Assembly (NCBI RefSeq): GCF_018131185.1 | Contig: NZ_JAFCJE010000001.1 | Span: forward strand, 648,001-712,000 | Direction: 5' to 3' | Length of the DNA: 64,000 nucleotides | Origin: Bradyrhizobium diazoefficiens | GTDB taxonomy: Bacteria > Pseudomonadota > Alphaproteobacteria > Rhizobiales > Xanthobacteraceae | Shown: positions 27,293 through 38,536 of the stretch, one piece after another | Position numbering within the stretch: position 1 is the first letter of the stretch | How the letters are laid out: each line of letters begins with the position of its first letter | Notes under the pieces: model-generated | The model's database searches: none | The model's input: the letters and a program-made list of their open reading frames with translations, nothing else | Told to the model about the DNA's origin: nothing | Made by a program: the position numbers and the translations under genes

Positions 27293-27931
27293 ATGCGACT
27301 CTTTGTTGGGCTCGGCAATCCCGGATCAGAGCACGCCTTCAATCGCCACAACATCGGATTTATCGTTGTTGACGCGATCGCACGGCATCACAGCTTTTCT
27401 CCATGGCGTCGTCGTTTCCAAGGAGAATTTGCTGAGGGCATGATCGGTCGTCACCGAGTGACTTTGCTGAAACCTCAAACATATATGAACGATTCCGGAC
27501 TCTCAGTTTATGAGTTGTTTCGGAATACTGAGCTGAGCGAAGACCAAGTTGTTGTCTTTCATGACGAACTTGAGTTAGCTCTCGGTAGCGTTCGCATAAA
27601 GGTCGGTGGAGGTATTGCGGGGCACAATGGTCTCCGTTCGATATCGTCCCATGTTGGCAATGAATACCGACGAGTCAGGCTTGGCATTGGTCATCCTCGC
27701 GATACGTTAGGCAAAGACCATCCTCAGCTTAAGGACTACGTCTACCGCTACGTACTTTCAGACTTTGCCAAGTTCGAGTGGCCAGTAGTGGAAGAGCTTT
27801 GCGATGTGATTGCACGACATGTCGATCTGCTTTTGAGCAATCACGACGCAAGCTTCCTGAATAAGATTCAGATCGGACTGGAAACTAAAGGCTTGTTGAA
27901 CAAAAAGCCCCCAGGGCGGGGCGCCCGGTAA
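27293..27931 (+). CDS. pth: Peptidyl-tRNA hydrolase, anomalous low-GC copy
   Basis: Recycles peptidyl-tRNA dropped from ribosomes; essential in bacteria. All active-site residues are recognisable: Asn in GLGNPG, catalytic His in NRHNIGF, Asn in QTYMNDSG, Asp in FHDELEL and Asn in AGHNGLRS. Length 212 is normal. The base composition is not: by hand count G+C is 240 of 480 in 27301-27780, against 84 of 120 in two sampled ychF lines. Codons such as TTT, TTG, CGA and AGT are frequent here and rare next door. Position between rplY and ychF is the normal one, so in-place gene replacement is likely. It appears functional. Confidence 0.95.
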   Translation: MRLFVGLGNPGSEHAFNRHNIGFIVVDAIARHHSFSPWRRRFQGEFAEGMIGRHRVTLLKPQTYMNDSGLSVYELFRNTELSEDQVVVFHDELELALGSVRIKVGGGIAGHNGLRSISSHVGNEYRRVRLGIGHPRDTLGKDHPQLKDYVYRYVLSDFAKFEWPVVEELCDVIARHVDLLLSNHDASFLNKIQIGLETKGLLNKKPPGRGAR

Positions 27932-27959
27932 ACTTGGTGGTGAGGCTTCGGAACGGACC

Positions 27960-29057
27960 ATGGGATTTAAATGCGGGATCGTCGGGTTGCCCAATGTCGG
28001 CAAGTCGACCTTGTTCAATGCGCTGACCGAGACGGCCGCGGCGCAGGCCGCGAACTATCCGTTCTGCACCATCGAGCCGAATGTCGGCGAGGTGGCCGTG
28101 CCCGATCCCAGGCTCGACAAGCTCGCGGCGATCGCCAAGTCGGGACAGATCATCCCGACCCGGCTGACCTTCGTCGACATCGCGGGCCTCGTTCGCGGCG
28201 CTTCCAAGGGTGAAGGCCTCGGCAATCAATTTCTGGCCAACATCCGCGAGGTTGACGCCATCGCGCATGTGGTGCGCTGCTTCGAGGATTCCGACATCAC
28301 CCATGTCGAGGGCAAGATCGCCCCGCTCGCCGACATCGAGACCATCGAGACCGAGCTGATGCTCGCCGACCTCGACAGCCTCGAGAAGCGGGTCGACAAC
28401 CTCACCAAGAAGGCCAAGGGCAACGACAAGGACGCCAAGGAGCAGCTCGAGCTCGTCAACCGCACCCTGGTGCTGCTGCGCGAGGGCAAGCCTGCTCGCC
28501 TCGTCGAGCGCAAGGCAGAGGAGGAGCGCGCCTTCGGGATGCTGGGCTTGCTGTCGTCCAAGCCGGTGCTCTACGTCTGCAACGTCGAGGAAGGCTCGGC
28601 CGCAACGGGCAATGCGTTCTCCAAGGCCGTCGAAGAGCAGGCCGCCAAGGAAGGCGCCGTCGCCGTCGTCATCTCCGCCAAGATCGAATCCGAGATCGCG
28701 ACCATCTCACGCGAAGAGCGCGCCGACTTCCTGGAGACGCTGGGTCTGGAGGAGGCCGGCCTCGACCGCCTGATCCGCGCCGGCTACACGCTGCTCGACC
28801 TCATCACCTACTTCACCGTCGGCCCGAAGGAAGCGCGCGCCTGGACCATCTATCGCGGCACCAAGGCGCCGGGCGCGGCCGGCGTGATCCACACCGATTT
28901 CGAAAAGGGCTTCATCCGCGCCGAGACCATCGCGTATGAGGACTACGTTGCGCTAGGCGGCGAAGCCGGCGCACGCGATGCCGGCAAGCTCAGGCTCGAA
29001 GGCAAGGAATACGTCGTCGCCGACGGCGACGTGATGCATTTCCGGTTCAATACGTAA
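27960..29057 (+). CDS. ychF: Redox-regulated ATPase YchF
   Basis: Obg-related P-loop NTPase that prefers ATP and associates with ribosomes and the stress response. The 365-residue product shows G1 [14 protein letters not shown], the G3 region [20 protein letters not shown], the altered G4 segment [10 protein letters not shown] (NVEE replaces NKxD, explaining ATP preference) and a C-terminal TGS domain. ATG 27960 lies 28 nt after pth. Composition returns to high G+C immediately. Confidence 0.96.
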   Translation: MGFKCGIVGLPNVGKSTLFNALTETAAAQAANYPFCTIEPNVGEVAVPDPRLDKLAAIAKSGQIIPTRLTFVDIAGLVRGASKGEGLGNQFLANIREVDAIAHVVRCFEDSDITHVEGKIAPLADIETIETELMLADLDSLEKRVDNLTKKAKGNDKDAKEQLELVNRTLVLLREGKPARLVERKAEEERAFGMLGLLSSKPVLYVCNVEEGSAATGNAFSKAVEEQAAKEGAVAVVISAKIESEIATISREERADFLETLGLEEAGLDRLIRAGYTLLDLITYFTVGPKEARAWTIYRGTKAPGAAGVIHTDFEKGFIRAETIAYEDYVALGGEAGARDAGKLRLEGKEYVVADGDVMHFRFNT

Positions 29058-29062
29058 GGCTT

Positions 29063-29164
29063 GTCATTCCGGGGCGCGCGAAGCGCGAACCCGGAATCCA
29101 TCGGGCGTCAGAACCAATGGATGAATGGATTCCGGGTTGGCCTCTTCGAGGCGCCCCGGAATGA
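29063..29164. repeat. Intergenic palindromic repeat (GTCATTCCGG type)
   Basis: Opens GTCATTCCGGGGCGCGCGAA, has GGAATCCAT ... ATGGATTCC inside, and closes GGCGCCCCGGAATGAC. It fills the gap between convergent ychF and the DUF4282 gene. Confidence 0.88.
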
Positions 29165-29168
29165 CGGG

Positions 29169-29465
29169 CTAGCGCATCCCCCCGCCCTGGTCCCGGATCG
29201 CGCCGAGATGCTCGTTGATGCGGAACACGATCAGGATCAGCTCCGCGACGATGCGCGAGAACACGATACCGACGACGACGCTGGCGATCGACGACAGCAG
29301 CATCAGGAAGCCGCCGAACGGGCTGATCGCCATTGCAGCGAGCCCTGAGAAGATGCCGGAGAGGCCGAACAGGCAGATCAGCGCGATCACCAGCCAATAG
29401 AAGGTCTTGATGATCGTCGGCGTGATGAAGCGGTCCCATTGGAAAAGGTCGCTGAATGAAAACAT
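29169..29465 (-). CDS. DUF4282 domain-containing membrane protein
   Basis: A 98-residue membrane protein beginning MFSFSDLFQWDRFITPTIIK, typical for DUF4282, with two or three hydrophobic segments (TFYWLVIALICLFGLSGIF; FLMLLSSIASVVVGIVFS). The C-terminus RINEHLGAIRD is cytoplasmic-like. Function unknown. ATG 29465 has GGGGAG upstream; the longer frame is unsupported. Confidence 0.82.
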   Translation of the reverse strand: MFSFSDLFQWDRFITPTIIKTFYWLVIALICLFGLSGIFSGLAAMAISPFGGFLMLLSSIASVVVGIVFSRIVAELILIVFRINEHLGAIRDQGGGMR

Positions 29466-29643
29466 TGCTCTCCCCAGGGCAAATCGGGCCCGCAAAGCGG
29501 CCTTAGTAATCGGGTCCTGGCCCTCGATGGGCCCGACTCAAGGCCGCCGCCACCCCGTATGTAGCACGAGCCATGCGGGCCGGCGGGTTGAGATTGCCGC
29601 AAAGTGCGGCCACAATCTGTCATTCCCGCAAAGCTTTCCCGAG

Positions 29644-30096
29644 ATGACCCTGACCTTCGAAGATTTCCCGCCCGGCCGGTTCGGCACATTCGGCCCGCGC
29701 CATGTCACCCGCGACGAGATTTTGGCCTTCGCCGCCGAGTTCGATCCGCAGCCCATGCATCTGGACGAGGAGGCCGCAGCCAAAAGCATGCTGCGCGGCC
29801 TGTCCGGCTCGGGCTGGCACCTCTGCTCGCTGATGATGCGGATGATGGCCGACGGCTTCATCACCCGAGCCGCTTCGCTAGGGTCTCCCGGTGTGGATGA
29901 GGTCCGCTGGCTGTCGCCGCTCAGGCCGGGTGACGACTTGACACTCGATGTCGATGTGCTGGAAGCGCGTACCTCGAAGAGCCGGCCCGAGCTCGGCATC
30001 GTCACGTTCAAATGCACCGCGCGCAACGCGGCGGGGCAGGCGCTCGCCGAGATGACCTCACCGATCCTGATCAAGCGGCGCGAGGGGACGGTCTGA
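29644..30096 (+). CDS. MaoC-like hot-dog dehydratase (first of a pair)
   Basis: A 150-residue single hot-dog protein of the MaoC/(R)-hydratase type. The hydratase-like motif region reads AFAAEFDPQPMHLDEEAA, where Asp and His match the catalytic pair of the D-x(4)-H motif. It acts on enoyl- or hydroxyacyl-thioesters; the substrate is unclear. The stop overlaps the next gene's start (TGATG), and the neighbour is a paralogue, so a heteromeric hydratase is plausible. ATG 29644 fits the family start (MTLTFEDFPPGRFGTFG). Confidence 0.88.
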   Translation: MTLTFEDFPPGRFGTFGPRHVTRDEILAFAAEFDPQPMHLDEEAAAKSMLRGLSGSGWHLCSLMMRMMADGFITRAASLGSPGVDEVRWLSPLRPGDDLTLDVDVLEARTSKSRPELGIVTFKCTARNAAGQALAEMTSPILIKRREGTV

Positions 30097-30578
30097 TGCG
30101 GTTCTTCGAGGACATCGAGATCGGTCAGCGCCGCGAGATCGGCGCCTACACGTTCACGGCGCAGTCGATCAAGAATTTCGCCGCCAGGTTCGATCCGCAG
30201 CGTTTTCATCTCGACGAGGAGGAGGGCAAGAACTCGCTGTTCGGCGGGCTCGCCGCCTCGGGCTGGCATGTCGGCTCGGCCTGCATGAGCCTGCTAGTCG
30301 CCGACGGCCAGCGTCTGGCGCGCGAGGCCGCGGCGCGCGGCGAGGTGGTTGCGGTGTGGGGCCCGTCGCCGGGATTTCGCGACCTGCGCTGGATCAGGCC
30401 GGTGCTCGCCGGCGATGTTGTCTCTTACGTCAATGTCGTCATCGACAAGCGCACCTCCGCCTCGCGTCCCGGCTGGGGCATCCTGACCGCCCGCACCACC
30501 GGCACCAATCAGCGCGGCGAGGACGTCTACTCCATCACTGCCAGCGCCTTCGTGCCGACGCGCGTGGAGGCCGGTTAG
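30096..30578 (+). CDS. MaoC-like hot-dog dehydratase (second of a pair)
   Basis: A 160-residue paralogue of the preceding gene, starting MRFFEDIEIGQRREIGAYTFT and containing NFAARFDPQRFHLDEEEG with the conserved Asp and His. Both proteins retain the D-P-Q-x-x-H-L-D-E-E core, so neither half is obviously inactive. Translation is coupled by TGATG, with GAGGGG as Shine-Dalgarno inside the upstream gene. Confidence 0.88.
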   Translation: MRFFEDIEIGQRREIGAYTFTAQSIKNFAARFDPQRFHLDEEEGKNSLFGGLAASGWHVGSACMSLLVADGQRLAREAAARGEVVAVWGPSPGFRDLRWIRPVLAGDVVSYVNVVIDKRTSASRPGWGILTARTTGTNQRGEDVYSITASAFVPTRVEAG

Positions 30579-30774
30579 ATCTGTTCCAGGATGAACGGTC
30601 CCAAATGTGCGCGAGTGTTGCCCGCGCGCTATGGACGCGTTTTGGGACGGCTGCCATAAGCCTGCGCAACATGGTTAGCGCGAAGCAGTTCGGCGGAACC
30701 ATCGAGTTGCTAACTAATTATGAACCTGTCGCTGTCTATTTGAAACGAATGGGCAGAGACAGGGGACGAGGACC

Positions 30775-30921
30775 ATGGCAGATCGCGGCGCACTCAAGTT
30801 TGTTGGATTCATCTTCGCGACCGCGACGCTGGCAGTGATGCTGGTCGCCGGCATGGTGGTGAAGGGCTATGCCGATGGCGCCTACACCCTGGAAGCCTCG
30901 ACCGTCGACGCGAGCCGGTAA
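30775..30921 (+). CDS. Small single-span membrane protein
   Basis: A 48-residue product (MADRGALKFVGFIFATATL...) with one transmembrane helix of about 22 residues (residues 9-30) and a short polar tail ending TVDASR. GAGG lies 4 nt before ATG 30775. No function is known; such peptides are common in Bradyrhizobium. Convergent with another small membrane protein at 30961; a GC hairpin without T-run lies between them (30938-30957). Confidence 0.6.
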   Translation: MADRGALKFVGFIFATATLAVMLVAGMVVKGYADGAYTLEASTVDASR

Positions 30922-30960
30922 GAGTTCGTTAATTTTCGCGGCCGGCCCTCCGGCCGCACC

Positions 30961-31098
30961 TCAGCGGCTATAGACGAACGCCAGGATGGCGATCGCAACC
31001 GCCAGCAGCCCGACAAAGCGCAGCATGATCGTGCCGATTTGATTCGGCGCGGGCCGTAGCGGTATCGGGTCCGTGGTGTCGGGCCGAATGCTTTCCAT
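30961..31098 (-). CDS. Small single-span membrane protein
   Basis: A 45-residue product with a Pro/Thr-rich N-terminus (MESIRPDTTDPIPLRP) and a C-terminal hydrophobic helix (IMLRFVGLLAVAIAILAFVYSR is its end, residues about 24-45, shown here only as a segment with Arg at both ends). Possible tail-anchored inner-membrane peptide. The ORF is open further upstream, but this ATG (31098) gives a plausible peptide. Function unknown. Confidence 0.5.
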   Translation of the reverse strand: MESIRPDTTDPIPLRPAPNQIGTIMLRFVGLLAVAIAILAFVYSR

Positions 31099-31260
31099 GT
31101 GAAAATGTCCCCAGGCCCGGCCGAACAGGCCACGGGCGCTTGGCATTGGTCGCCGGGAAGAGGGTGAGGGTTCAAAGGCGCACGGGTGGTGGCCGCGTTG
31201 ACGATGTGAACGCATGTCCACAGCCGCGATGTAGTCGCCCGTGCTCCGACACCCTCCGCT

Positions 31261-31363
31261 GTCATGCCCCGGCTTGACCGGGGCATCCAGTACGCCGCGG
31301 CGTCTCGGGCCTTGCTTTGCTGTCTCTGGAATACTGGATCGCCCGATCAAGTCGGGCGATGAC
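31261..31363. repeat. Palindromic repeat (GTCATGCCCCGGC type)
   Basis: The left arm contains GCCCCGGCTTGACCGGGGC (a hairpin on its own) then ATCCAGTA; the right arm contains TACTGGAT then GCCCGATCAAGTCGGGC and ends GATGAC. The inner ATCCAGTA/TACTGGAT are complementary. Confidence 0.8.
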
Positions 31364-31468
31364 ACCATTGCTGAGGAGCGAGTGCATCCATCGCAGCACT
31401 CCCCGGAATCAAAACCGCCGCGCCCCCTTTCGGGAACGCGGCGGTTCGGTGATGCTTTCGTCGAGCGA

Positions 31469-31894
31469 TCAGCTGTTGCGCAGGCCGTCGGCGGCGCGCT
31501 TCCACTGCGCGACGTTGTCGGCGATCATGCGGGTCGACTTCATCGCGGCCTGGCTGAGCTGGGCATAGCCGGAGATCTCGCGCTGGACGCGCTGGCCTTC
31601 GGCGTGGAGCAGGTCGCGCAGGCTCTCGAGCTCGGAGATCAGGTTCTCGATCTCGGCGAGCGAGGTGCCGGCGACGCGCTGGATCAGCGAGTTGACGTTG
31701 GTGACGGTGGCTTCCGCGCTCGGGTCGAGCGGGGGCGCGTCGGCGGTGGTGGTGGCAGCCGGACGACGCAGATAAGCGATATCGTTGCGGACGAAATCGC
31801 GGATGCCGGCTTCGACTTCCGTCACGGCGGCGAGGTTGGTGTCGACCGTCTCGGTCTCGGTGGCTTCGATCTTTTCGGGACGCATGGCGTTCAT
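31469..31894 (-). CDS. Conserved hypothetical protein, alpha-helical
   Basis: A 141-residue soluble protein, mostly helical, with an acidic Thr/Val-rich N-terminus and a longer helical part (SLAEIENLISELESLRDLL, REISGYAQLSQAAMKSTRMI). Overall it resembles small phasin-like or coiled-coil proteins, but no specific family is certain. ATG 31894 has AGGGGA upstream. Single gene flanked by repeats. Confidence 0.7.
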   Translation of the reverse strand: MNAMRPEKIEATETETVDTNLAAVTEVEAGIRDFVRNDIAYLRRPAATTTADAPPLDPSAEATVTNVNSLIQRVAGTSLAEIENLISELESLRDLLHAEGQRVQREISGYAQLSQAAMKSTRMIADNVAQWKRAADGLRNS

Positions 31895-32084
31895 CGTTGT
31901 TCCCCTGTTCGCGTTGAGCGCAGCGCGAGTGTCCCCCGCACGACGACGTCTGTGAGGCTTCCCTATCAGGGCGTCCGATTTTGACCGCAAATGGGCCGAG
32001 ATGCGGCAAGGGCGGACCATTCGGGGGTTTTGCCGTGGCGCATGGTTAGGAGAGTGTGAATGCGGCGGCGACGAGCCTCTATAT

Positions 32085-32200
32085 CTCCTCATGGTGAGGA
32101 GCGCGCCCTTCGCGCGTCTCGAGCCATGAACGGCCCGGCTCCCGCAGCAGGGCTCTTTCCTTCGGGACACGCTCCTTCGGAGCGTCCTCCGGATGAGGAG
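32085..32200. repeat. Palindromic repeat (CTCCTCATGGTGAGGAG type)
   Basis: The 323-bp gap 31895-32217 has no gene but holds this element: CTCCTCATGGTGAGGAG at the left, inner CCTTCGGGACACGCTCCTTC, and CTCCGGATGAGGAG at the right. It is a common intergenic type in Bradyrhizobium (family knowledge). Confidence 0.75.
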
Positions 32201-32217
32201 ATAGAGCGGGGTTCGCC

Positions 32218-33144
32218 CTACCAGCTCTTCTTGAAGCCGGCCGTCAGGCTCTTGTTGATCGCGCCTTGCGAGGTTTCGCCGACCGAGCCGGAGACGGTGA
32301 CGTTGTCGAACAGCTTTTGCTCGGCGCCGACCTTGCGCAGCCATTTGTCGTCGGTGGTCGACAGCGTCTGGCCGGCGGTGATGCTGGTGCCGGTGTCGCC
32401 GAGGGTGACCTTGGCGGACTGGTCGGTCTCGTAATTGCGCGTGGTGATGTGGCCGCCGATGCCGGGCACGGCGGTGGTGCCCTGCTGATTGACGCTGTAG
32501 CCGTTCTGGAGCGTCAGAGAGGTGTCGCCCGACAGCGGCATCGATTTGATCAGCGACGCCCCGATCTTGCTCTGCTCCGCGCCGGGATCGACGCGGGCTT
32601 CCACCGCGGTCTTGTCCCAGATCGAGCCCGCGCCGGGCGCGGTCGCCGCCGCCCAGGCGCTGCCGGAGGATTGCGGCAGGTTGCCGCCATTGGTGGCCTT
32701 CTGCGCCAGCAGCTCGGACATCGTTCGCGGCTCGCTGGTCACCGTCATGTCGGCGCCGATCCTCGTATCCCAGAACGAGAATACGGACTGCTTGACCGTC
32801 ACCGCCGAGGAGCCGTTTGCATTGGCGTTCGACGACCAGTCCAGTCCATCCTTGGCGGCGGACTGGGCGCGCTTCCTGGCGGCCATTGGGTCAATGCCGG
32901 TGCCGGCGTCGACCGCGAGCTGGCTCCAGTCGAGCTTGTCGACGTCGATGCCTTTGAGCACGTCGGGGTCGTTGACATCGGGGGCCTCCGCCACGGCCTC
33001 GGTCTCGGCCTCGTCGTCAGGCGCGGCTGCTGGGGAGGAGAAGGGCGGAATGATCTGCGCCGAGACCGTCAGCGCCGAGCCCAAAATGAATGCGGCCGCC
33101 AGCATCGGCAGCCTTGTCCAGCCAAACCCTGTCGAGAATTCCAT
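32218..33144 (-). CDS. Conserved hypothetical exported protein
   Basis: A 308-residue product with an N-terminal signal (RLPMLAAAFILGSALTVSAQ), an acidic linker (DDEAETEAVAEAPDVNDPD), and a repetitive beta-rich C-terminal half (TSLTLQNGYSVNQQG, AKVTLGDTGTSITAGQTL, DNVTVSGSVGETSQGAINKS) ending in FKKSW. Alternating polar and hydrophobic strands with a terminal aromatic residue suggest an outer-membrane beta-barrel (inference). No named family recognised. ATG 33144 is the first start. Confidence 0.7.
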   Translation of the reverse strand: MEFSTGFGWTRLPMLAAAFILGSALTVSAQIIPPFSSPAAAPDDEAETEAVAEAPDVNDPDVLKGIDVDKLDWSQLAVDAGTGIDPMAARKRAQSAAKDGLDWSSNANANGSSAVTVKQSVFSFWDTRIGADMTVTSEPRTMSELLAQKATNGGNLPQSSGSAWAAATAPGAGSIWDKTAVEARVDPGAEQSKIGASLIKSMPLSGDTSLTLQNGYSVNQQGTTAVPGIGGHITTRNYETDQSAKVTLGDTGTSITAGQTLSTTDDKWLRKVGAEQKLFDNVTVSGSVGETSQGAINKSLTAGFKKSW

Positions 33145-33409
33145 CGTCCTGCCCGCAAGCCCCAGCGCATGCTTTCCGATAATATATATCGGCCGTCAGC
33201 AAAGACCATGCGCCATTCCGCGCTGAAAATGCTGATGCATCGTTGCGAAATTGTGGCGGGTTTTCGAGGCGGCGAACCAACGGGCCGCGCGCAAGGCGCG
33301 CGCCCGATGACGATCTTGTGACGCGACGGCATCCGGCGGGGCTGGAGGCCAGGACGTCGCGGCCGGCATCGTCATCGGTCCCGAACGACGGGGCCCGTTG
33401 GCGTCCCCC
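33145..33409. other. Gene-free spacer before an intergenic repeat
   Basis: Together with the repeat that follows this forms a 338-bp gap between convergently arranged gene ends on one strand. The segment near 33180-33200 is AT-rich (TATATATC) and could hold the promoter of the gene at 32218-33144. I see no coding sequence. Confidence 0.35.
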
Positions 33410-33482
33410 CTGAAGCGCGATGATCGCGCTTCAGGTTGTTGTTCGCATGATCTTTTCGGACCCTTCGGGTCCGGATCATGCG
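33410..33482. repeat. Rhizobial double-hairpin repeat (GCATGATC ... GATCATGC)
   Basis: First hairpin CTGAAGCGCGA-TGA-TCGCGCTTCAG (11-bp stem), then GCATGATC ... GGACCC-TTC-GGGTCC ... GATCATGC, a second nested hairpin. This resembles a repeat widespread in Rhizobiales genomes. It abuts the stop codon of the next gene and may act as its 3' end. Confidence 0.8.
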
Positions 33483-33923
33483 TTAGCCGACGCTGGTCAT
33501 CTTCGGCAGATGAATGGCGCGGCCGAGTGCCTGCTCGACCAGGTCGAACGTGTCGATCAGGACGCGCATGCTGACGAGCTTGCCCGCCCTGAACTGGGCG
33601 AACTGCGCGACCCGCAAGCTGATCGGCTTGTTCGAATCCAGTGCCGTCAGCGAATAGCGCACCATCGAGGCCGCGGAATCGACGCCGAGCATGATGCTCT
33701 CGCGGTCGAAGCGGCGGACCTGGAAATTGTCGGCGAGCTGTCGGATGACCTCGAGCACGGCGTCCTTGCCCTGGCGCGCGCCGAGGAACGGAAACATGTC
33801 GATCGGGCCGTAGAGCGCCCATTCGACGTCCTCGTCGATCAGGGCCTCGATATCAGCGAAATGCCTGTCGTTGATCGCGCGGTGCAACGCGCGCGAGAAA
33901 CGCCAGAGGCTGTGCTCTGTCAT
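33483..33923 (-). CDS. NTF2-like (SnoaL-type) protein A
   Basis: A 146-residue nuclear transport factor 2 fold protein: N-terminal helix (FSRALHRAINDRHFADIEALI) then DEDVEWALYGPIDMFPFLGARQG and VAQFAQFRAGKLVSMRVLID, typical of SnoaL-like isomerase or ligand-binding proteins. No catalytic assignment. ATG 33923 is preferred. The upstream gene (34148-34597) is a paralogue, and the spacer between them carries two palindromes. Confidence 0.82.
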   Translation of the reverse strand: MTEHSLWRFSRALHRAINDRHFADIEALIDEDVEWALYGPIDMFPFLGARQGKDAVLEVIRQLADNFQVRRFDRESIMLGVDSAASMVRYSLTALDSNKPISLRVAQFAQFRAGKLVSMRVLIDTFDLVEQALGRAIHLPKMTSVG

Positions 33924-34000
33924 TTTGGGCAGTCCTGAAGCTGGCTTGCGAAAGAAACGGAAAACAACCCCATGCACAGTCAGGTGCCGAGGCTCAACTC

Positions 34001-34014
34001 GTTTGTATACGAAC
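34001..34014. promoter_or_regulatory. Palindrome GTTTGTATACGAAC
   Basis: A 14-bp near-perfect palindrome centred on GTATAC in the AT-rich spacer between two NTF2-like genes, about 80 bp upstream of the 33923 start. Possible repressor operator. Confidence 0.35.
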
Positions 34015-34059
34015 AAAATAGGGGGTTTCGGCCAAAACGCAATTCACGTTTTCGCAATG

Positions 34060-34080
34060 CACAATTGCGCGCAATTTGTG
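34060..34080. promoter_or_regulatory. Palindrome CACAA-TTGCGCGCAA-T-TTGTG
   Basis: The core TTGCGCGCAA is a perfect 10-bp palindrome flanked by CACAA and TTGTG arms, with one inserted T. It lies in an AT-rich stretch with an unusual composition for this genome. It may be an operator for the gene at 33483-33923. Confidence 0.4.
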
Positions 34081-34147
34081 AGAATTGCAACAGAACCCCG
34101 TATGTTCCCGGTTTTGGCCGGGTGCGGGTTCCCATCGAGACGGCGGG

Positions 34148-34597
34148 CTACCCGTCCACCCCCGGCCCCAAGATCAACGGCCCGATCTCGCGTTCCAGCA
34201 CCTGCTGCACCAGATCGTAGGAATCGATGATCTCGCGGATCTGCGCCACCAGCCCGCCGCGGAAGCTGTAGAACACCGCCATGTCGAACTGCACGACCCG
34301 GCCGTTGCTGCGTTTCCTGAAATAGGTCTGCATGTAGGTCGCGACCTCGTCGCCCTCCGCGACGATGACGGGTGCCTTGTAGCGGACCTCCGAATAGCGC
34401 GACCAGATTGTCTGCCAAAGTTCGCGCAACTCCGCCTTGCCGTGGCGCGGCACCATGTGCGGCAGCACGTCGATGGGCGCGTGGGTCAGGAAGTCGACGT
34501 CGTCGGTGCAGCACGCCAGCGCGGCTTCGAGATCGCCGCGCGCGAAAGCATCGAGCAGTTGCACGACGCGCTGGCGATTCAGCTTCTCCACCGTCAT
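34148..34597 (-). CDS. NTF2-like (SnoaL-type) protein B
   Basis: A 149-residue NTF2-fold protein (VVQLLDAFARGDLEAALACC, DDVDFLTHAPIDVLPHM, AVFYSFRGGLVAQIREIIDSYDLVQQ). The end segment IDSYDLVQQVL parallels IDTFDLVEQAL in the neighbour, supporting paralogy by duplication. Substrate unknown. ATG 34597. Confidence 0.82.
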   Translation of the reverse strand: MTVEKLNRQRVVQLLDAFARGDLEAALACCTDDVDFLTHAPIDVLPHMVPRHGKAELRELWQTIWSRYSEVRYKAPVIVAEGDEVATYMQTYFRKRSNGRVVQFDMAVFYSFRGGLVAQIREIIDSYDLVQQVLEREIGPLILGPGVDG

Positions 34598-34968
34598 TCC
34601 GCCCGTCCTTGTTGGTCTTGTGCGTTACGCAAGGCTAACGCGTGGGCTCACGCACCGGCAATCCGCACGATCACCGGGATGTTCCAACCGGTATGACGCG
34701 CGAGTGCAATGCCAGGTTCATGGTGTGCAATTGCCGGTTGAGCCGGAGCTTCGTCGCCCGGTTCCCCGCCGCAGTCAGCCGCGTGGCGCGCAGGCGCGCA
34801 TGGACGAAAGCGCAATGCCGGAGGTCACGCATGGACCGGCGACCACCCGCACCCGCCAAGCTTGGGCTGACAAGCGCGGGGCGAGGTGAAGGGGCCGCGT
34901 GACCCATCTCACATCACCGCTTCGACGTCCCGCCTAACGTCATTGCCATGTCATCAGGGAGACGTGCC
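34598..34968. other. Gene-free region
   Basis: A 371-bp stretch between divergent genes. Short frames cross it, but none has a convincing Shine-Dalgarno or recognisable protein. It probably carries the promoters of the flanking genes. Confidence 0.35.
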
Positions 34969-35355
34969 ATGGCCGCCATCGCCACCGCCAGAAAATCCCG
35001 CCTGCACAACGCGCTCGAAGGCCTCGCGCTGACCGCGACCCTGCAGAGCTTCCCGACCTTCGCCGCCGCCGCCTTCCTGCTCAAGCTCTGCGGCGACCAC
35101 GACCTCTCCGGCGACCCCGGCGTCGCCATCTTCGTCGCCATCGCCTCGTTGACCCACGCCCTGATCGCGGTAGCCCTCGGGCCGAGCTTCCCGGTCTTCT
35201 TCAAGACCGTCTATGAGCCGAAGTTCTTCGAGGCCCATCTGTCGCTGTCCGACAAGATCACCGCCTGGCGCACCCAGCCGGTCGCTTCGCTCCAGCTCGT
35301 GACCATCGTGCTGCTGCTGTCGGTGATGGCGGTGGTGACGGCGAGCGTGGGGTGA
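34969..35355 (+). CDS. Conserved hypothetical inner-membrane protein
   Basis: A 128-residue protein with three to four hydrophobic segments (FAAAAFLLKLCG, VAIFVAIASLTHALIAVALG, SLQLVTIVLLLSVMAVVTA) and an N-terminal basic stretch. No family function known. ATG 34969 has AGGGAGA 6 nt upstream and is preferred to ATG 34948. It is followed by a partial palindromic repeat and convergent uvrB. Confidence 0.7.
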   Translation: MAAIATARKSRLHNALEGLALTATLQSFPTFAAAAFLLKLCGDHDLSGDPGVAIFVAIASLTHALIAVALGPSFPVFFKTVYEPKFFEAHLSLSDKITAWRTQPVASLQLVTIVLLLSVMAVVTASVG

Positions 35356-35375
35356 GGGGGCACAAATCCCTCCTC

Positions 35376-35447
35376 GTCATTCCGGGGCGTCGCGAAGCGG
35401 CGAGCTATGGTGCGCAATTGCGCATCTGAGAATTCATAGTCACGAAC
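35376..35447. repeat. Truncated palindromic repeat (GTCATTCCGG type)
   Basis: The left half only: GTCATTCCGGGGCGTCGCGA, then CTATGGTGCGCAATTGCGCA, then decays. The closing arm CCGGAATGAC is missing. Same middle as 26244-26344. Confidence 0.65.
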
Positions 35448-35470
35448 GGCAGCGGTGAAGCGATAGTGTG

Positions 35471-38443
<2,973 letters not shown>

Positions 38444-38536
38444 GAAGCGAATATGGGACGAGTCCGGCCCGCGATAAAGGGCGAATGCCCGTCGTCATGC
38501 AGGCTGCTGACAGCAGGTTGGCAGCAGCCTCGAGCC

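Noticed and set aside
30938..30957. GCGGCCGG-CCCT-CCGGCCGC as a terminator
   Set aside because: A strong hairpin, but no T-run follows on either strand; kept only as a note.
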